Positions 41,106 to 50,123 of a DNA stretch of 64,000 nucleotides are shown here, piece after piece. The notes beneath the pieces were generated by a model, which worked only from the letters and a program-made list of their open reading frames with translations, did no database searches and was not told the origin of the DNA. The position numbers and the translations under genes are program-made. This DNA comes from Microbacterium sp. 3J1 (GTDB taxonomy: Bacteria; Actinomycetota; Actinomycetes; Actinomycetales; Microbacteriaceae), in contig NZ_CDWI01000010.1 in the NCBI RefSeq assembly GCF_001049495.1, positions 1 through 64,000 on the forward strand, written 5' to 3'. Numbering within the stretch: position 1 is the first letter of the stretch; each line of letters opens with the position of its first letter.

Positions 41106-43634
41106 TCAGGGTGCGATCTGTCCGAGCAGTGCGCCGGTCGCGCCGATCCGGGGCGCGATGGTCGACGGCAGCGGAGACGCGACGCTCGCGACCAGTTTCT
41201 GCGCCGAGGCGGTGAGCGTCTGCGCCGAGGTCAGCGGAGATGCTCCTTCGACGAGCTTCGAGCGCTTGTCCCCGCCGGTGTGCGCCTGGAAGTCCGCCAG
41301 GGTCTTGAAGCTGCGGGTCCCTGCGGATCCGTTCGCCCAGCAGGCGAAGTTCGCGGGAGCCGTCGCGGTCGCACGGTGGTACAGGTTCGAATCCATCGTG
41401 ACGCCGAAGTCGTTCCCGTACCAGCGCTGGGTGGTGTCCTGGCTGAGGACCGGGCACGACCCCGTCCCGTAGGAGATGACGTTGTTCTTCACCGTGATGT
41501 TCTTGACGACCCAGGGGATCTTGCTCGCCAGGGCCGAGTCGGTCTGACGACGCTCGTCCTGCATGAACCAGATCGACCGGGCGTTGGATGCGAACGTGTT
41601 GTTCCAGACCTGCACGCCTCCGGCGTTGTAGATCATGAGCGCGGTGTGGCCCGCACCGGTGAAGGTGTTGTCGGCGATGAGAGCCTTCTCGCTCGCCTCG
41701 TAGAGCAGCCCGTATCGGCCGTTGCCGGCGACGGTGTTGCCGACGATGGTGGCGTTGTAGGCCGACATGTCGAACCACAGACCCGAGGAGACGTTGTCTG
41801 TGAACGAGTTGTCCTCGATGACGACGTCAGCGGAGGCCGTGATCTTCATGCCTCCGGACACCGGCGCCGGCTTGAACCGCTCGACGTTGTTGCCGTCGAC
41901 CTTCGAGTTCTTCAGCGACAGGCGATCGGCCTTGTTCGCACCGATGCCCATGAGGCCGTTCTGCGTGACCGTGAGGTTGCGGAACTGGTGGTCCGCCGCC
42001 CAGGCGTACAGACCCACGCTCGCGTTGTGGGTGATGACGAGGTTCTCGAGCGTGATCTTCGGCACCTCCGCCGTGACCGCGCCCATCTGGCTCACGGTCG
42101 TGGCGTACCCGCGGACGCCGAGTCCGCGCACAGTCGATCCCGATCCGCCGATGGTGAGAGCCTTCTGCAGCGTGCTCGCCTGGACGGTCTTGCCGCTCGG
42201 GTTCGAGCCCAGGATCAGCTTCTTCTGCGCGGTGTCGACGAAGAACGTGCCGGCCTTCACCTGCGACGCACTGCCGACCTGTCGCTGCGCGACGCCGTCG
42301 ATCCACACCTGGTCGGGGTAGCCCGCGTACGGATTCGTGGAATCGGTCCAGCGCGAGGTCTCGTCGGAGCCCTTGCTGAACGACACGCGACGGTCGAAGT
42401 TGTGGTTCCATCCGCCCACGGCCCAGGTGGAGCCGGACTGCTGCCAGCCGGTCACCTTCGAGGTGCCGTCGAGCCACACGGCTTCGCCGGGATACGACTG
42501 GATGGTGAGCTTCTTGCCGATCGGGATCGTCACCGTCTCGTGGTACGAGCCTCCTCGCAGGACGAGGGTCGACCCGGCCGGAGCCTTGGCGACAGCATGC
42601 GCCAGGCTGCCGTACGGCGACTGCGCGGTGCCGCTGCCGGAGCTCGTTCCCTTCGCGGTGACGTACAGCGCACCGGAGGGTACGGCGTACTTGGTCGATC
42701 CGACTGCGGCAGAGCCGGATGCCGTCGACGGCGCGGGGTTCGTCGGGGTCGCGGGCGCCGTGGGTGCCGTCGGCGTGGTGGGCGCGGTGGGTGTGGTCGG
42801 CGCGGGCTGCGTCGGCACCGTCGGGACGGACGGCTCTGCCGGCTTCGGGGGTGTCGGCGTCGGCTGCGGCGGGGTCGCGTGACTCGCGGTGAAGTCGTCC
42901 ACCATGATGTCCAGGGCCTGGGTGCCCGACGACAGATAGGCGCCGACGCCGGCGGCACCCGCTCGGCTGATGCGCTCCGCCGAGCGGTCCTTGTGCGTGA
43001 GCTGCCATGCCGGCGCGGTCGAGCCGACCTTCCAGATCCGCGCGGCGAGGGACACCTCGGTGTCACCGGTCGCGGAGAACTCGATCGTGAGCCGATCGCT
43101 CGCCGTGATGTCGCGCAACAGCACGGTGTCGGTCACGAGCACGGACTCCCGCGAGGTGCTGCCGTCGTAGCGGCTGATGGTCATCGAGACGCGGTTGGAC
43201 GACGTGATGCGCGCTCGCGCCTGGTACGAGTGCCCGTCTGCAGCGCGCAGAACGGCGGACGTGGTCGCGCCGTTCCCGCTCTTCGGCAGCTCGGACGGCC
43301 AGAACGTGAACCTGACCGAGGAATCGAGTTCCGGTGCCGCGGCGAGGGTGTTGACCGCGAACGCCGATGGCTTCAGTCGGAAGACGCCTGCGCCTGCGGC
43401 GGATGTGAGCACCGGTGGGTTGATGCTCGACCATGCTCCTCCGGTGGGGGCGGCGCCCCAGCTGGCGGTGCTCGCGCGCTCGAAGTGATCCTCGGCGAAC
43501 GCGCCGGTCTCTGCGGCGGAAGCGGCGGTCGGGACCGCCATTCCGGCGACCGTGACGGCGAAGGCCACGGCGGCGATGGTGGGAATTCGGGTGAAGCGTC
43601 GGGTGTGGGGTTTCGGATGGGTCGCGAAAGTCAT
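41106..43634 (-). CDS. Secreted right-handed beta-helix protein
   Basis: 842 residues. A Sec signal peptide (about 18-41, ending ASA) is followed by a ~190-residue module (about 48-235, beginning EDHFERAS) related to the C-terminal module of the 32528 protein, a Pro/Thr linker (about 240-300), and a right-handed beta-helix (about 320-790). The helix part opens with SPYGSLAHAVAKAPAGST and LVLRGGSYHETVTIP, the DUF1565/NosD-like entry, and repeats x-N-x-V-x-x-N coils. Such folds are found in pectate lyases, alginate epimerases and polysaccharide-modifying enzymes, so it may trim or bind the locus polymer. No catalytic residues could be fixed. The leader has a hairpin and an inverted repeat. Confidence 0.87.
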   Translation of the reverse strand: MTFATHPKPHTRRFTRIPTIAAVAFAVTVAGMAVPTAASAAETGAFAEDHFERASTASWGAAPTGGAWSSINPPVLTSAAGAGVFRLKPSAFAVNTLAAAPELDSSVRFTFWPSELPKSGNGATTSAVLRAADGHSYQARARITSSNRVSMTISRYDGSTSRESVLVTDTVLLRDITASDRLTIEFSATGDTEVSLAARIWKVGSTAPAWQLTHKDRSAERISRAGAAGVGAYLSSGTQALDIMVDDFTASHATPPQPTPTPPKPAEPSVPTVPTQPAPTTPTAPTTPTAPTAPATPTNPAPSTASGSAAVGSTKYAVPSGALYVTAKGTSSGSGTAQSPYGSLAHAVAKAPAGSTLVLRGGSYHETVTIPIGKKLTIQSYPGEAVWLDGTSKVTGWQQSGSTWAVGGWNHNFDRRVSFSKGSDETSRWTDSTNPYAGYPDQVWIDGVAQRQVGSASQVKAGTFFVDTAQKKLILGSNPSGKTVQASTLQKALTIGGSGSTVRGLGVRGYATTVSQMGAVTAEVPKITLENLVITHNASVGLYAWAADHQFRNLTVTQNGLMGIGANKADRLSLKNSKVDGNNVERFKPAPVSGGMKITASADVVIEDNSFTDNVSSGLWFDMSAYNATIVGNTVAGNGRYGLLYEASEKALIADNTFTGAGHTALMIYNAGGVQVWNNTFASNARSIWFMQDERRQTDSALASKIPWVVKNITVKNNVISYGTGSCPVLSQDTTQRWYGNDFGVTMDSNLYHRATATAPANFACWANGSAGTRSFKTLADFQAHTGGDKRSKLVEGASPLTSAQTLTASAQKLVASVASPLPSTIAPRIGATGALLGQIAP

Positions 43635-43788
43635 AGATTTCCTGAGCAGTTCCGTATCGGGGTCCCCCTGCCATCGCCGAAGGTAGCATCTTCGGCTGGA
43701 CCGTTACCTGAACGTAACCTAAGCAAAGGCTATGCGCAAGCTGTACGCGGCAGCTTCCGAGACTGCTTCGCGGGCGCCTCGTCCGGCG
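43635..43788. promoter_or_regulatory. Intergenic region with hairpin and GTTAC/GTAAC inverted repeat
   Basis: This separates the kinase gene's stop from the beta-helix gene's start, both on the minus strand. GTTAC (43703-43707) and GTAAC (43714-43718) flank 6 bases, a plausible operator or -35 area. GCCGAAG/CTTCGGC (43676-43682 / 43690-43696) forms a leader hairpin. Confidence 0.45.
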
Positions 43789-45171
43789 CTATCGCCGACG
43801 CAGTCGACCGCTGTCCGCGGTCGTCCGGGCGCCGTAGCTGCCCACCCCGTAACGGCTCACTCCCCGACGCGGAACACGCGTCAGAACGGCCCCGAGAACG
43901 GTCAACCCACCGACCGCTGCAGCGCTGACGACCTTCTCGAGATTGTGCGTTCTCGTCTTGTCGTAGAGCACCGCGAGAAGTGCGCCGTCTGCCTGGTTCC
44001 CGAGCCAGGTGGCGTCGGTCACCGCGAGCAGCGGCGCGCAGTCGATGAGGATGAAGTCGAACTCGGCGCGAGCCTCTTCGAGGAGGTCCGTCATGCGCTG
44101 GCTGGTGAGCAGCTGGCTCGGATTCGGGGCGTCGGCGCCGCTCGTGAGGACGCTGAGTCCTTCGGCGCCCCATTCCTGCACGGCCTCGCCGAGGGTGGCC
44201 TCTCCGATCAGGACGTTCGTCAGCCCGACGCCGCCGTCGAGCTGCGTGTAATCGGCGAGCGACGGGCTCCGCAGATCGGCGTCGATGAGGAGCACGCGTC
44301 GCGACGACTCGGCGATCATGATGCCGAGAGCGATGACGAGCGAGCTCTTGGCCTCACCCGTGGCCGCGGAGGTGACGACGACGGACTTGAGCCCGCCGTC
44401 GACCTTGAGGAAGTTGAGGTTCGCCGCCACGGCGCGTACGGACTCGGCCTCGATGCCGAGGCGGTCCTTCAACACGGCTGCCGACAGGCGGGTCCCGCGT
44501 CGCGTCTCCACGACCTCGCCGAGGACCGGGACGCCCGTGAGCCGCTTGATGTCGGCGCGGCTGCGGACCGTCTGCCACGCGAAGGCGCGCAGGACGCTGA
44601 AGGCGATGCCGACAGCCAACCCGCCCAGCAGGCCGAGCAGCACGTAGTTCCGCGTGCTCGGCGCGAACGGGAACCGAGGCTCGTCGGAGTTCTGGATCAC
44701 CGTGAGTCGCACGGTGGGCTGTCCGTCGGCCTGAGGCGCGACGTCGCGGGAGACGACCGTCGCCAGACTCTCCATCACGGCCTCGGTGATCTTCTCGGCG
44801 AGGCGCGGCGAACGACTGGTCGCGCTGACCTCGATGACGACCGAGTTGAGCGGCGACGACGCGGTGATCGTCGAGGCGAGGGCGCGAGGTGTGGTGTCCA
44901 GGTCGAGCTCGTCGATCACGGGCTGCAGCACGAGCTCGGAGCGGGCGAGCAGCACATAGGTGGCGACGAGGTTCTGCACGTAGGCGCTGCCCTGGACGAG
45001 TTCGGACGTGCTGTCACCGCGATCGCTTGTGACGAGGAGGGCTCCCGTCGACCGATAGGTGTCCGGCGTGAGCTTCGCGAGTCCATAGCCGCCTGCAGCT
45101 CCCACGGCTGCCAGGATCACGACCACGAGCCAACTGCGAAGGATGGCTCGCGCGTAGTCGCCGATCGTCAT
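43789..45171 (-). CDS. Polysaccharide co-polymerase with tyrosine-kinase domain (Wzc/CapAB-like)
   Basis: 460 residues: a Wzz domain with two transmembrane helices (about 12-31 and 175-197) flanking an extracytoplasmic part, fused to a BY-kinase ATPase domain (about 240-440). Walker A reads SAATGEAKSS (268-277), Walker A' VLLIDADLR (D297), Walker B LIDCAPLL. The usual G-E-G-K is G-E-A-K, while the Lys is kept. The C-terminus has only two clustered Tyr (RYGVGSYG), fewer than Wzc. It would control chain length. It diverges from a tyrosine phosphatase gene 74 bases away, the usual Wzc-Wzb pairing. Confidence 0.9.
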   Translation of the reverse strand: MTIGDYARAILRSWLVVVILAAVGAAGGYGLAKLTPDTYRSTGALLVTSDRGDSTSELVQGSAYVQNLVATYVLLARSELVLQPVIDELDLDTTPRALASTITASSPLNSVVIEVSATSRSPRLAEKITEAVMESLATVVSRDVAPQADGQPTVRLTVIQNSDEPRFPFAPSTRNYVLLGLLGGLAVGIAFSVLRAFAWQTVRSRADIKRLTGVPVLGEVVETRRGTRLSAAVLKDRLGIEAESVRAVAANLNFLKVDGGLKSVVVTSAATGEAKSSLVIALGIMIAESSRRVLLIDADLRSPSLADYTQLDGGVGLTNVLIGEATLGEAVQEWGAEGLSVLTSGADAPNPSQLLTSQRMTDLLEEARAEFDFILIDCAPLLAVTDATWLGNQADGALLAVLYDKTRTHNLEKVVSAAAVGGLTVLGAVLTRVPRRGVSRYGVGSYGARTTADSGRLRRR

Positions 45172-45245
45172 GTCCCCTCCAAGCAGGGCTACTAAGATAA
45201 CCCCTTGTCCCCTGTCGAGAGTCTAGCCGAGTCGGAGTTCCCGCT

Positions 45246-45866
45246 GTGTCTGAAGGAGTGCAGGGCAGCCTGCTGGTCGTGTGCGCGGCCAACGTCTGTC
45301 GATCGCCCTTCGCAGCCTTCCTGCTCGGTCGAGAGCTGCCCGACATCGAGGTCTCGAGCGTCGGAGTCACGGCGCGCGCCGGTGACCCGCTCTGCCGCTT
45401 CACCGAGGAGCGCATCGACGCCCTGGCGGGCGATGCGGACCTCGCGGAGGCGCACGTCGCCACCCGCCTGGATGCGGAGAGCATCGACCGGGCCGACCTG
45501 ATCCTCACGGCATCCGAGGCGGAGCGCTCCGCGGTCGCCATGCTCGCCCCGGAGGCGCGCCCGAAGACCTTCACCCTTGTCGAGGCCGCGTATGGTGCAC
45601 GGGCCTTGTCTCCCCTGGCCGCCGACACGACCCTCCGCGAGCTTGCCGTGCAGATGCACGCCCAGCGCGGCCTCGTGGACCTCCCCGAGAAGCGCCGTCG
45701 CCACCGTCTCTCGCCGTTCCGCGCGAGCTACGGCATCGCGATCCCCGACGCCCACATCGGCGACACCCGCAAGCACGACGAGGTCTACCGCACCGTGACC
45801 GACGCCGTGACGATGTTCGCCGGCGCCTGGGACGGCGCGCGTCAGCCGGTCGAGGCGTCGGACTGA
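45246..45866 (+). CDS. Low-molecular-weight protein tyrosine phosphatase (Wzb-like)
   Basis: 206 residues, longer than the usual ~150. The P-loop VCAANVCRSP carries the CX5R signature (C13, R19) near the N-terminus. The late general-acid loop, normally D-P-F/Y, appears as IPDAHIGD. Residues ~135-170 are an Arg-rich insertion. It should dephosphorylate the tyrosine kinase encoded divergently at 43789-45171. The GTG at 45246 follows GGAG at 45233-45236. A hairpin overlaps its stop. Confidence 0.88.
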   Translation: MSEGVQGSLLVVCAANVCRSPFAAFLLGRELPDIEVSSVGVTARAGDPLCRFTEERIDALAGDADLAEAHVATRLDAESIDRADLILTASEAERSAVAMLAPEARPKTFTLVEAAYGARALSPLAADTTLRELAVQMHAQRGLVDLPEKRRRHRLSPFRASYGIAIPDAHIGDTRKHDEVYRTVTDAVTMFAGAWDGARQPVEASD

Positions 45867-45886
45867 CGCACGGCCTTCACGTGCGT
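45866..45886. terminator. Bidirectional hairpin between phosphatase and GT4 genes
   Basis: ACGCACG (45866-45872) pairs with CGTGCGT (45880-45886) around a 7-base loop, in the 39-base convergent gap. Confidence 0.5.
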
Positions 45887-45905
45887 CCCGTCGGCGGCGC
45901 GCTGG

Positions 45906-47075
45906 TCAGCGACCGGATGCATCCGCGTGCGGCACGGCATCGACGACCGCAGTGGCGATCAGGGCGCGGTATGCGGACGGCGCATGGCGGCGCAGCGCCT
46001 CGACGCGGCTGCCGTCGACCCCGGTGACGACGGCATCCCACCCCGACGCGAGGTCTTCCAGGGCAGATGCGATGGCCTCGGCGCTGCCGGCGGGCACCAG
46101 TCGCGACGTCGCGTAGCCGCCCGCCGCCTCGCGCAGGCCGCTGCTGTCGCTCGCGACGACGGGTCGCTTCGCGAGAACCCCCTCGACCGCGGTGTTCCCG
46201 AAGGGCTCGTCCACGCGGGACGGAGCGACCAGCACGTCCGCCTCAGCGAGGAACGGCCAGATCTCGGGATGGAAGCCCGCGAAGTCCACATCGACACCCG
46301 CGGCGTCGGCCTTGGCGCGGAGCTCCTGCTCGTACCACTCGTAGCCGGAGAAGACCGCTCCCAACAGCGTGACCGTCACGTCACGACCCTGCTCTCTCAG
46401 CAGCGCCGCCGCATCGATCAGCAGGTCGGGCCCCTTGCGCGGAGACAGCCTGCCGACGTAGAGCACCCGCAGCGGGCCGTCGACGCTCGCGCGAGGTGCC
46501 GTGGGTTCGGCGGGGGAGGCGACGCCGTTGTACACGACGGTCGCACGCCGTGCGAGCGACGGCAGGGCGGCGCGAATCGTCTCGAGGCTGAAACGGCTGT
46601 TCACCAGGGTGCGGGTCGATGCCAGGTGCGGCATGTAGAGCACGCGATTGACGAGGCGGCTTCCCGATGCCTCCGCCTCATGGACGTGACTGACCGCCCG
46701 CGTCCGCCGCATCCGCGCGACGATCGGCCACTGCGGCGCGATGATCGTCGACACGTACACCGCCTCGGGGCGCAGGCGCCCAATGAGACGCCACGCGGCG
46801 ATGAATCCCTTGACGGCGTCGCGCACGAGGATCGGAAGCCCGCGCGGAGACAGCAGGGTCTTGCGGAGCACCAGCATCGGAACGACGACGACCTCCGCTC
46901 CCGCCTCCCGGAGCGCCTGGTCGAGCAGACCGCGACTCGGAAGCGCCACGACGACCCGGCGACCGGTGGCGACGAGTCCCGTCGCGCTCTCGAGCAGCAT
47001 CCGATCGGAGCCGAACATCTCGGCACCCGGATGCGCGAGGAGAACCGTGCCGCGGGCTGTGCCCTCCGCGGTCAT
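45906..47075 (-). CDS. Family 4 glycosyltransferase
   Basis: 389 residues of GT-B fold: GTVLLAHPGAEMFGSDRML in the acceptor lobe (like WcaL/capsule enzymes), LRVLYVGRLSPRKGPDLLIDA, VTLLGAVFSGYEWYEQEL and EPFGNTAVEGVLAKRPVVAS, the E-x7-E type donor motif. The ATG at 47075 overlaps the stop of the upstream glycosyltransferase gene. It is the last of a three-gene leftward operon headed by the priming transferase. Confidence 0.9.
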   Translation of the reverse strand: MTAEGTARGTVLLAHPGAEMFGSDRMLLESATGLVATGRRVVVALPSRGLLDQALREAGAEVVVVPMLVLRKTLLSPRGLPILVRDAVKGFIAAWRLIGRLRPEAVYVSTIIAPQWPIVARMRRTRAVSHVHEAEASGSRLVNRVLYMPHLASTRTLVNSRFSLETIRAALPSLARRATVVYNGVASPAEPTAPRASVDGPLRVLYVGRLSPRKGPDLLIDAAALLREQGRDVTVTLLGAVFSGYEWYEQELRAKADAAGVDVDFAGFHPEIWPFLAEADVLVAPSRVDEPFGNTAVEGVLAKRPVVASDSSGLREAAGGYATSRLVPAGSAEAIASALEDLASGWDAVVTGVDGSRVEALRRHAPSAYRALIATAVVDAVPHADASGR

Positions 47076-48271
47076 CGACGTGACCGCTCGACGCCCGACG
47101 GCGCGTCCCACTCTTCCGCCACGCGCCGGGCCTTGCGGGCGACACAATGGATCGACGTCTTCGCGGCGAGGGAGCGGGCGAGCGTCTCGTACGCATCGGC
47201 GACGTCGTCCCAGCGGAACGCGACGCGCGCGCGGGCGCGCGCGGCGTCTCCCAGGCGTGCGGTCGTCCCGGCATCCGCCTCGGCCTCCTCGAACGCCTGC
47301 GCCGCGTCGGCGGGGGAGGAGAAGAACCATCCCTGGTCGTTGAGGACCTCGCGGTTGAAGCCGACGTCGTAGGCGATCACTGCGGTTCCCGCGCCCATCG
47401 CCCGGAGAAGCGACGGGTTCGTGCCGCCGACGGAGTGCCCGTGCCCGTAGGTGAGCGCGTGGAAGTAGAGGGCGTCGAGCAGCTCCTGGTCGTAGACGCC
47501 GCCGACGAGACGGATGCGCTCGTCGCCCTGTGCCGCCTGCTGGATCCGCTGCGTGTACTCGCTGCTGTATGGCGCGGAGCCGACCACGACGAGGGGGCGT
47601 GTCGCCGCGCTGCGGCGGTAGCCCTCGACGATCTCGAGCACATGGTTCTCGGGCTCGAAGCGCGCGACGACGACGTGGTAGCCGCCGGGGGTGAGTCCGA
47701 GCTCGTCGATGCGCCCGTCCGCGACCGACTCGAGGAGGGGAGCGCCGTACCGGATCATCTCGGTCGGGACATGGAACTGGTGGGCGTAGTAGTCGGCGAT
47801 GCCCGGTGCATCCGCGATGAGCGCATCGGCCGTGCGCACGCCGAACTGCTCGGCCCAGCGGTAGTACGCCTTGCCTCGCGGGCCCCACTTCGAGCGCCGC
47901 CACTCGAGTCCGTCCATGTGCAGCGCAGTGGGCACACGGCGCAGCCGCAGGAGGGGGAGGAACGGCGAGTTCGCCGCGTTGAACACGAAAGCGGCGTCCG
48001 GCCGCCGCCCGAGCATGAGGTGCAGGGTGGAGAGACCGGTGTGGCTGAGCGTCTCGATCTGCTTCACCGGAACGGCGGGCAGGTGCACCACGCGCATGCC
48101 CAGGTACTCCTTCTCGCGGGTCTCGGAACCGCGCGTGTACACGACGACGTCGTGACCGCGATCGACCAGTCGCCGACCGACCTCCTCGACGGCCGTCTCG
48201 AAACCGCCGTATGCCGCAGGCACCCCTCGTGTCCCCACCATCGCGATGGTGAGGGCATTCCCCTTGCTCAT
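47072..48271 (-). CDS. DUF1972-type family 4 glycosyltransferase (rhamnosyltransferase-like)
   Basis: 399 residues. The N-terminus IAMVGTRGVPAAYGGFETAVEEVG is the DUF1972 signature seen in WchF/Cps2T rhamnosyltransferases, which add the second sugar after the priming step. The C-lobe has VVVARFEPENHVLEIVEGY and HSVGGTNPSLLRAMGAG. It starts 4 bases after the priming transferase stop and overlaps the next GT4, so it is placed exactly where the second enzyme of assembly would be expected. Confidence 0.92.
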   Translation of the reverse strand: MSKGNALTIAMVGTRGVPAAYGGFETAVEEVGRRLVDRGHDVVVYTRGSETREKEYLGMRVVHLPAVPVKQIETLSHTGLSTLHLMLGRRPDAAFVFNAANSPFLPLLRLRRVPTALHMDGLEWRRSKWGPRGKAYYRWAEQFGVRTADALIADAPGIADYYAHQFHVPTEMIRYGAPLLESVADGRIDELGLTPGGYHVVVARFEPENHVLEIVEGYRRSAATRPLVVVGSAPYSSEYTQRIQQAAQGDERIRLVGGVYDQELLDALYFHALTYGHGHSVGGTNPSLLRAMGAGTAVIAYDVGFNREVLNDQGWFFSSPADAAQAFEEAEADAGTTARLGDAARARARVAFRWDDVADAYETLARSLAAKTSIHCVARKARRVAEEWDAPSGVERSRR

Positions 48272-48275
48272 GGAC

Positions 48276-49811
48276 TCAGTATGCCCCGCGGGGCTGCACC
48301 ATGGCCTTGGCGGTGCGCCACATGATCTGCAGGTCGTTCATCACAGACCAGTTCTCGACGTAGCGGAGGTCGAGGCGCACGCTCTCGTCCCACGACAGGT
48401 CGCTGCGGCCGGAGACCTGCCAGAGACCCGTGATGCCCGGCTTGATGTACAGCCGACGGAACACCGTGCCGTCATAGGCCGTGACCTCGCTCTGCAGAGG
48501 CGGGCGAGGACCCACGACGCTCATGTCTCCGACCAGCACGTTCCAGAACTGCGGCAGCTCGTCGAGCGACAGCTTGCGCAGGATCCGGCCCACGCGGGTG
48601 ACCCGGGGGTCGTCCTTCATCTTGAACAGGAGGCCCGCGCCCTCGTTCTGCTCCTTGAGCGCTGCGAGCTGCTGCTCGGCATCCGTCTTCATGGAGCGGA
48701 ACTTGACGATCTTGAAGGTGCGTCCGTCGCGCCCGACCCGCTCCTGCAGGAAGAACAGCGGACCCGGCGAGTCCAGCTTCACGAGCAGCGCGAGGAACGG
48801 CGTGATCACCGCGATCGGAATGAGCGCGACCGAGGCGACCGCGATGTCGAGCGCACGCTTGAGGACGTGGCGACCGCCTTCGTACGTGGGGATCTGCACC
48901 TGGATGAGCGGCAGCCCCTCGACGGCGGCGAACGAGATCCGCGGGCCGGCGACGTCGGTCAGGCGGCTCGACAGGACCAGCTCCGCCGCGGTGCCCTCGA
49001 GCTGCCAGCTGAGCTTCTTGACGAAGTCCGGCTCGCCCTCCGGCCGGCTCGCGACGATGATCGTGTCGGCCCCGAGCTCGGCCGCGACGGTGGCGACCGA
49101 GTTCACGTTGCCGATCACGGGGAAGTGCGTGCCGTCGATGTCGACGTCACGGGCGTTGCCGTCGAGGAGGGTGGCGCCCACCACCTGATACCCCGAGGCG
49201 CCGATCGGGTGCAGGGTTCGCGCCACGTACTCGACATCGTCCCTGTTGCCGACGACGAGCGTGCGCGAGGCGAACCGCCCCCGCGCACGCTGCGCCGTCA
49301 GCCAGTGCCGCCACATCCATCGGGTGATGAGCAGCGCGAGGACACCGAGCGGCAGGCCGACGAGCAGCACGAGCTGCATCGACCGCCAGCCGAGCACGAC
49401 ACTGAGCATGGCCATGATCCCGAAGGCCAGCCCGCTGGCGTGCACCACGCCGCGGTACTCGGTGGCGCTGGCGCGGAACAGCGCTGCATCACGCGTATGC
49501 AGAGCGCTGAGCATCAGATACCACAGCGTGGCCAGCGGAATGCCGTGTCGCAGGGCCTCTTCCCCCGCGACACCGGTCATCAGCTGAACAGCTGCGGTGA
49601 TCGCGACGGCGAAGAGGATGACCCCGGCATCCGAGATCCGCAGTCGCATCCGATAACGCCGTTCCCACTGACGGCGTCGCTCCAGCGTTGCGGACACGCG
49701 CGGTGTGACCACCGTATGCGTGACCGACTTGGTGGTGGCTCGCGGTGCGGCGATCGGCGAGAAGACCGACCCCGTGCGAGTGATGCTCAGAGCATCCTCG
49801 ACGGAAGTCAT
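48276..49811 (-). CDS. Priming polyprenyl glycosylphosphotransferase (WbaP/CpsE type)
   Basis: 511 residues: about five N-terminal transmembrane helices (about 58-170), a CoA-binding-like central domain (about 180-290; [13 protein letters not shown]), one further helix (about 320-345), then the catalytic sugar transferase domain with [39 protein letters not shown] and [13 protein letters not shown]. It transfers the first sugar-1-phosphate from a UDP-sugar to undecaprenyl phosphate, starting repeat-unit assembly. It heads a three-gene leftward operon with a long leader. Confidence 0.95.
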   Translation of the reverse strand: MTSVEDALSITRTGSVFSPIAAPRATTKSVTHTVVTPRVSATLERRRQWERRYRMRLRISDAGVILFAVAITAAVQLMTGVAGEEALRHGIPLATLWYLMLSALHTRDAALFRASATEYRGVVHASGLAFGIMAMLSVVLGWRSMQLVLLVGLPLGVLALLITRWMWRHWLTAQRARGRFASRTLVVGNRDDVEYVARTLHPIGASGYQVVGATLLDGNARDVDIDGTHFPVIGNVNSVATVAAELGADTIIVASRPEGEPDFVKKLSWQLEGTAAELVLSSRLTDVAGPRISFAAVEGLPLIQVQIPTYEGGRHVLKRALDIAVASVALIPIAVITPFLALLVKLDSPGPLFFLQERVGRDGRTFKIVKFRSMKTDAEQQLAALKEQNEGAGLLFKMKDDPRVTRVGRILRKLSLDELPQFWNVLVGDMSVVGPRPPLQSEVTAYDGTVFRRLYIKPGITGLWQVSGRSDLSWDESVRLDLRYVENWSVMNDLQIMWRTAKAMVQPRGAY

Positions 49812-50123
49812 GCCGAGGCCCCTTGAGCCGTGTATGTACGCAGAATTCCCCAGTGCGCCATGATTTCCCCAGAATTTCCCCAGACCGGAGACCCCACGTC
49901 CCCAGCATCGTCTGCATCCCGACCCCTCGGGTCCTGCTGCATCCGTGATCCCACATCACGGGTTGCGTTCACCGTCCCACACGGTGGTGCTGGCAGCAGG
50001 CACTGCAGACTTCGTTCACTCTAGCGGAAGGGATCGTTCAGCGGAAGGTAATTCTCGCGAGTGGAGGAAACGGTATTTCGGTATGCCGAACGACAAGTTC
50101 GGCCGCGCCGATATTCTGACCGC
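49812..50123 (-). promoter_or_regulatory. 312-base gap: long repeat-bearing leader of the priming transferase
   Basis: On the minus strand TAGAGT (50023-50018) is the probable -10, giving a leader of about 200 bases. It contains two hairpins, CACCG/CGGTG and CCGTGAT-cccac-ATCACGG (in plus-strand terms near 49970-49985 and 49943-49961), then CTGGGGA words at 49905-49899, 49883-49877, 49872-49866 and 49853-49847 (spacings 22, 11 and 19). Unlike the other leaders, these words are not in perfect hairpins. The plus-strand side is the upstream region of the ltrA-like gene: a TATTCT box ends ~9 bases before its GTG. Confidence 0.55.

Noticed and set aside
42720..42870. Repetitive GGTG/GGCG tract that looks like a short tandem array or CRISPR-like repeat
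   Set aside because: It is the Pro/Thr linker of the beta-helix protein; there are no spacers of regular length and no cas genes.
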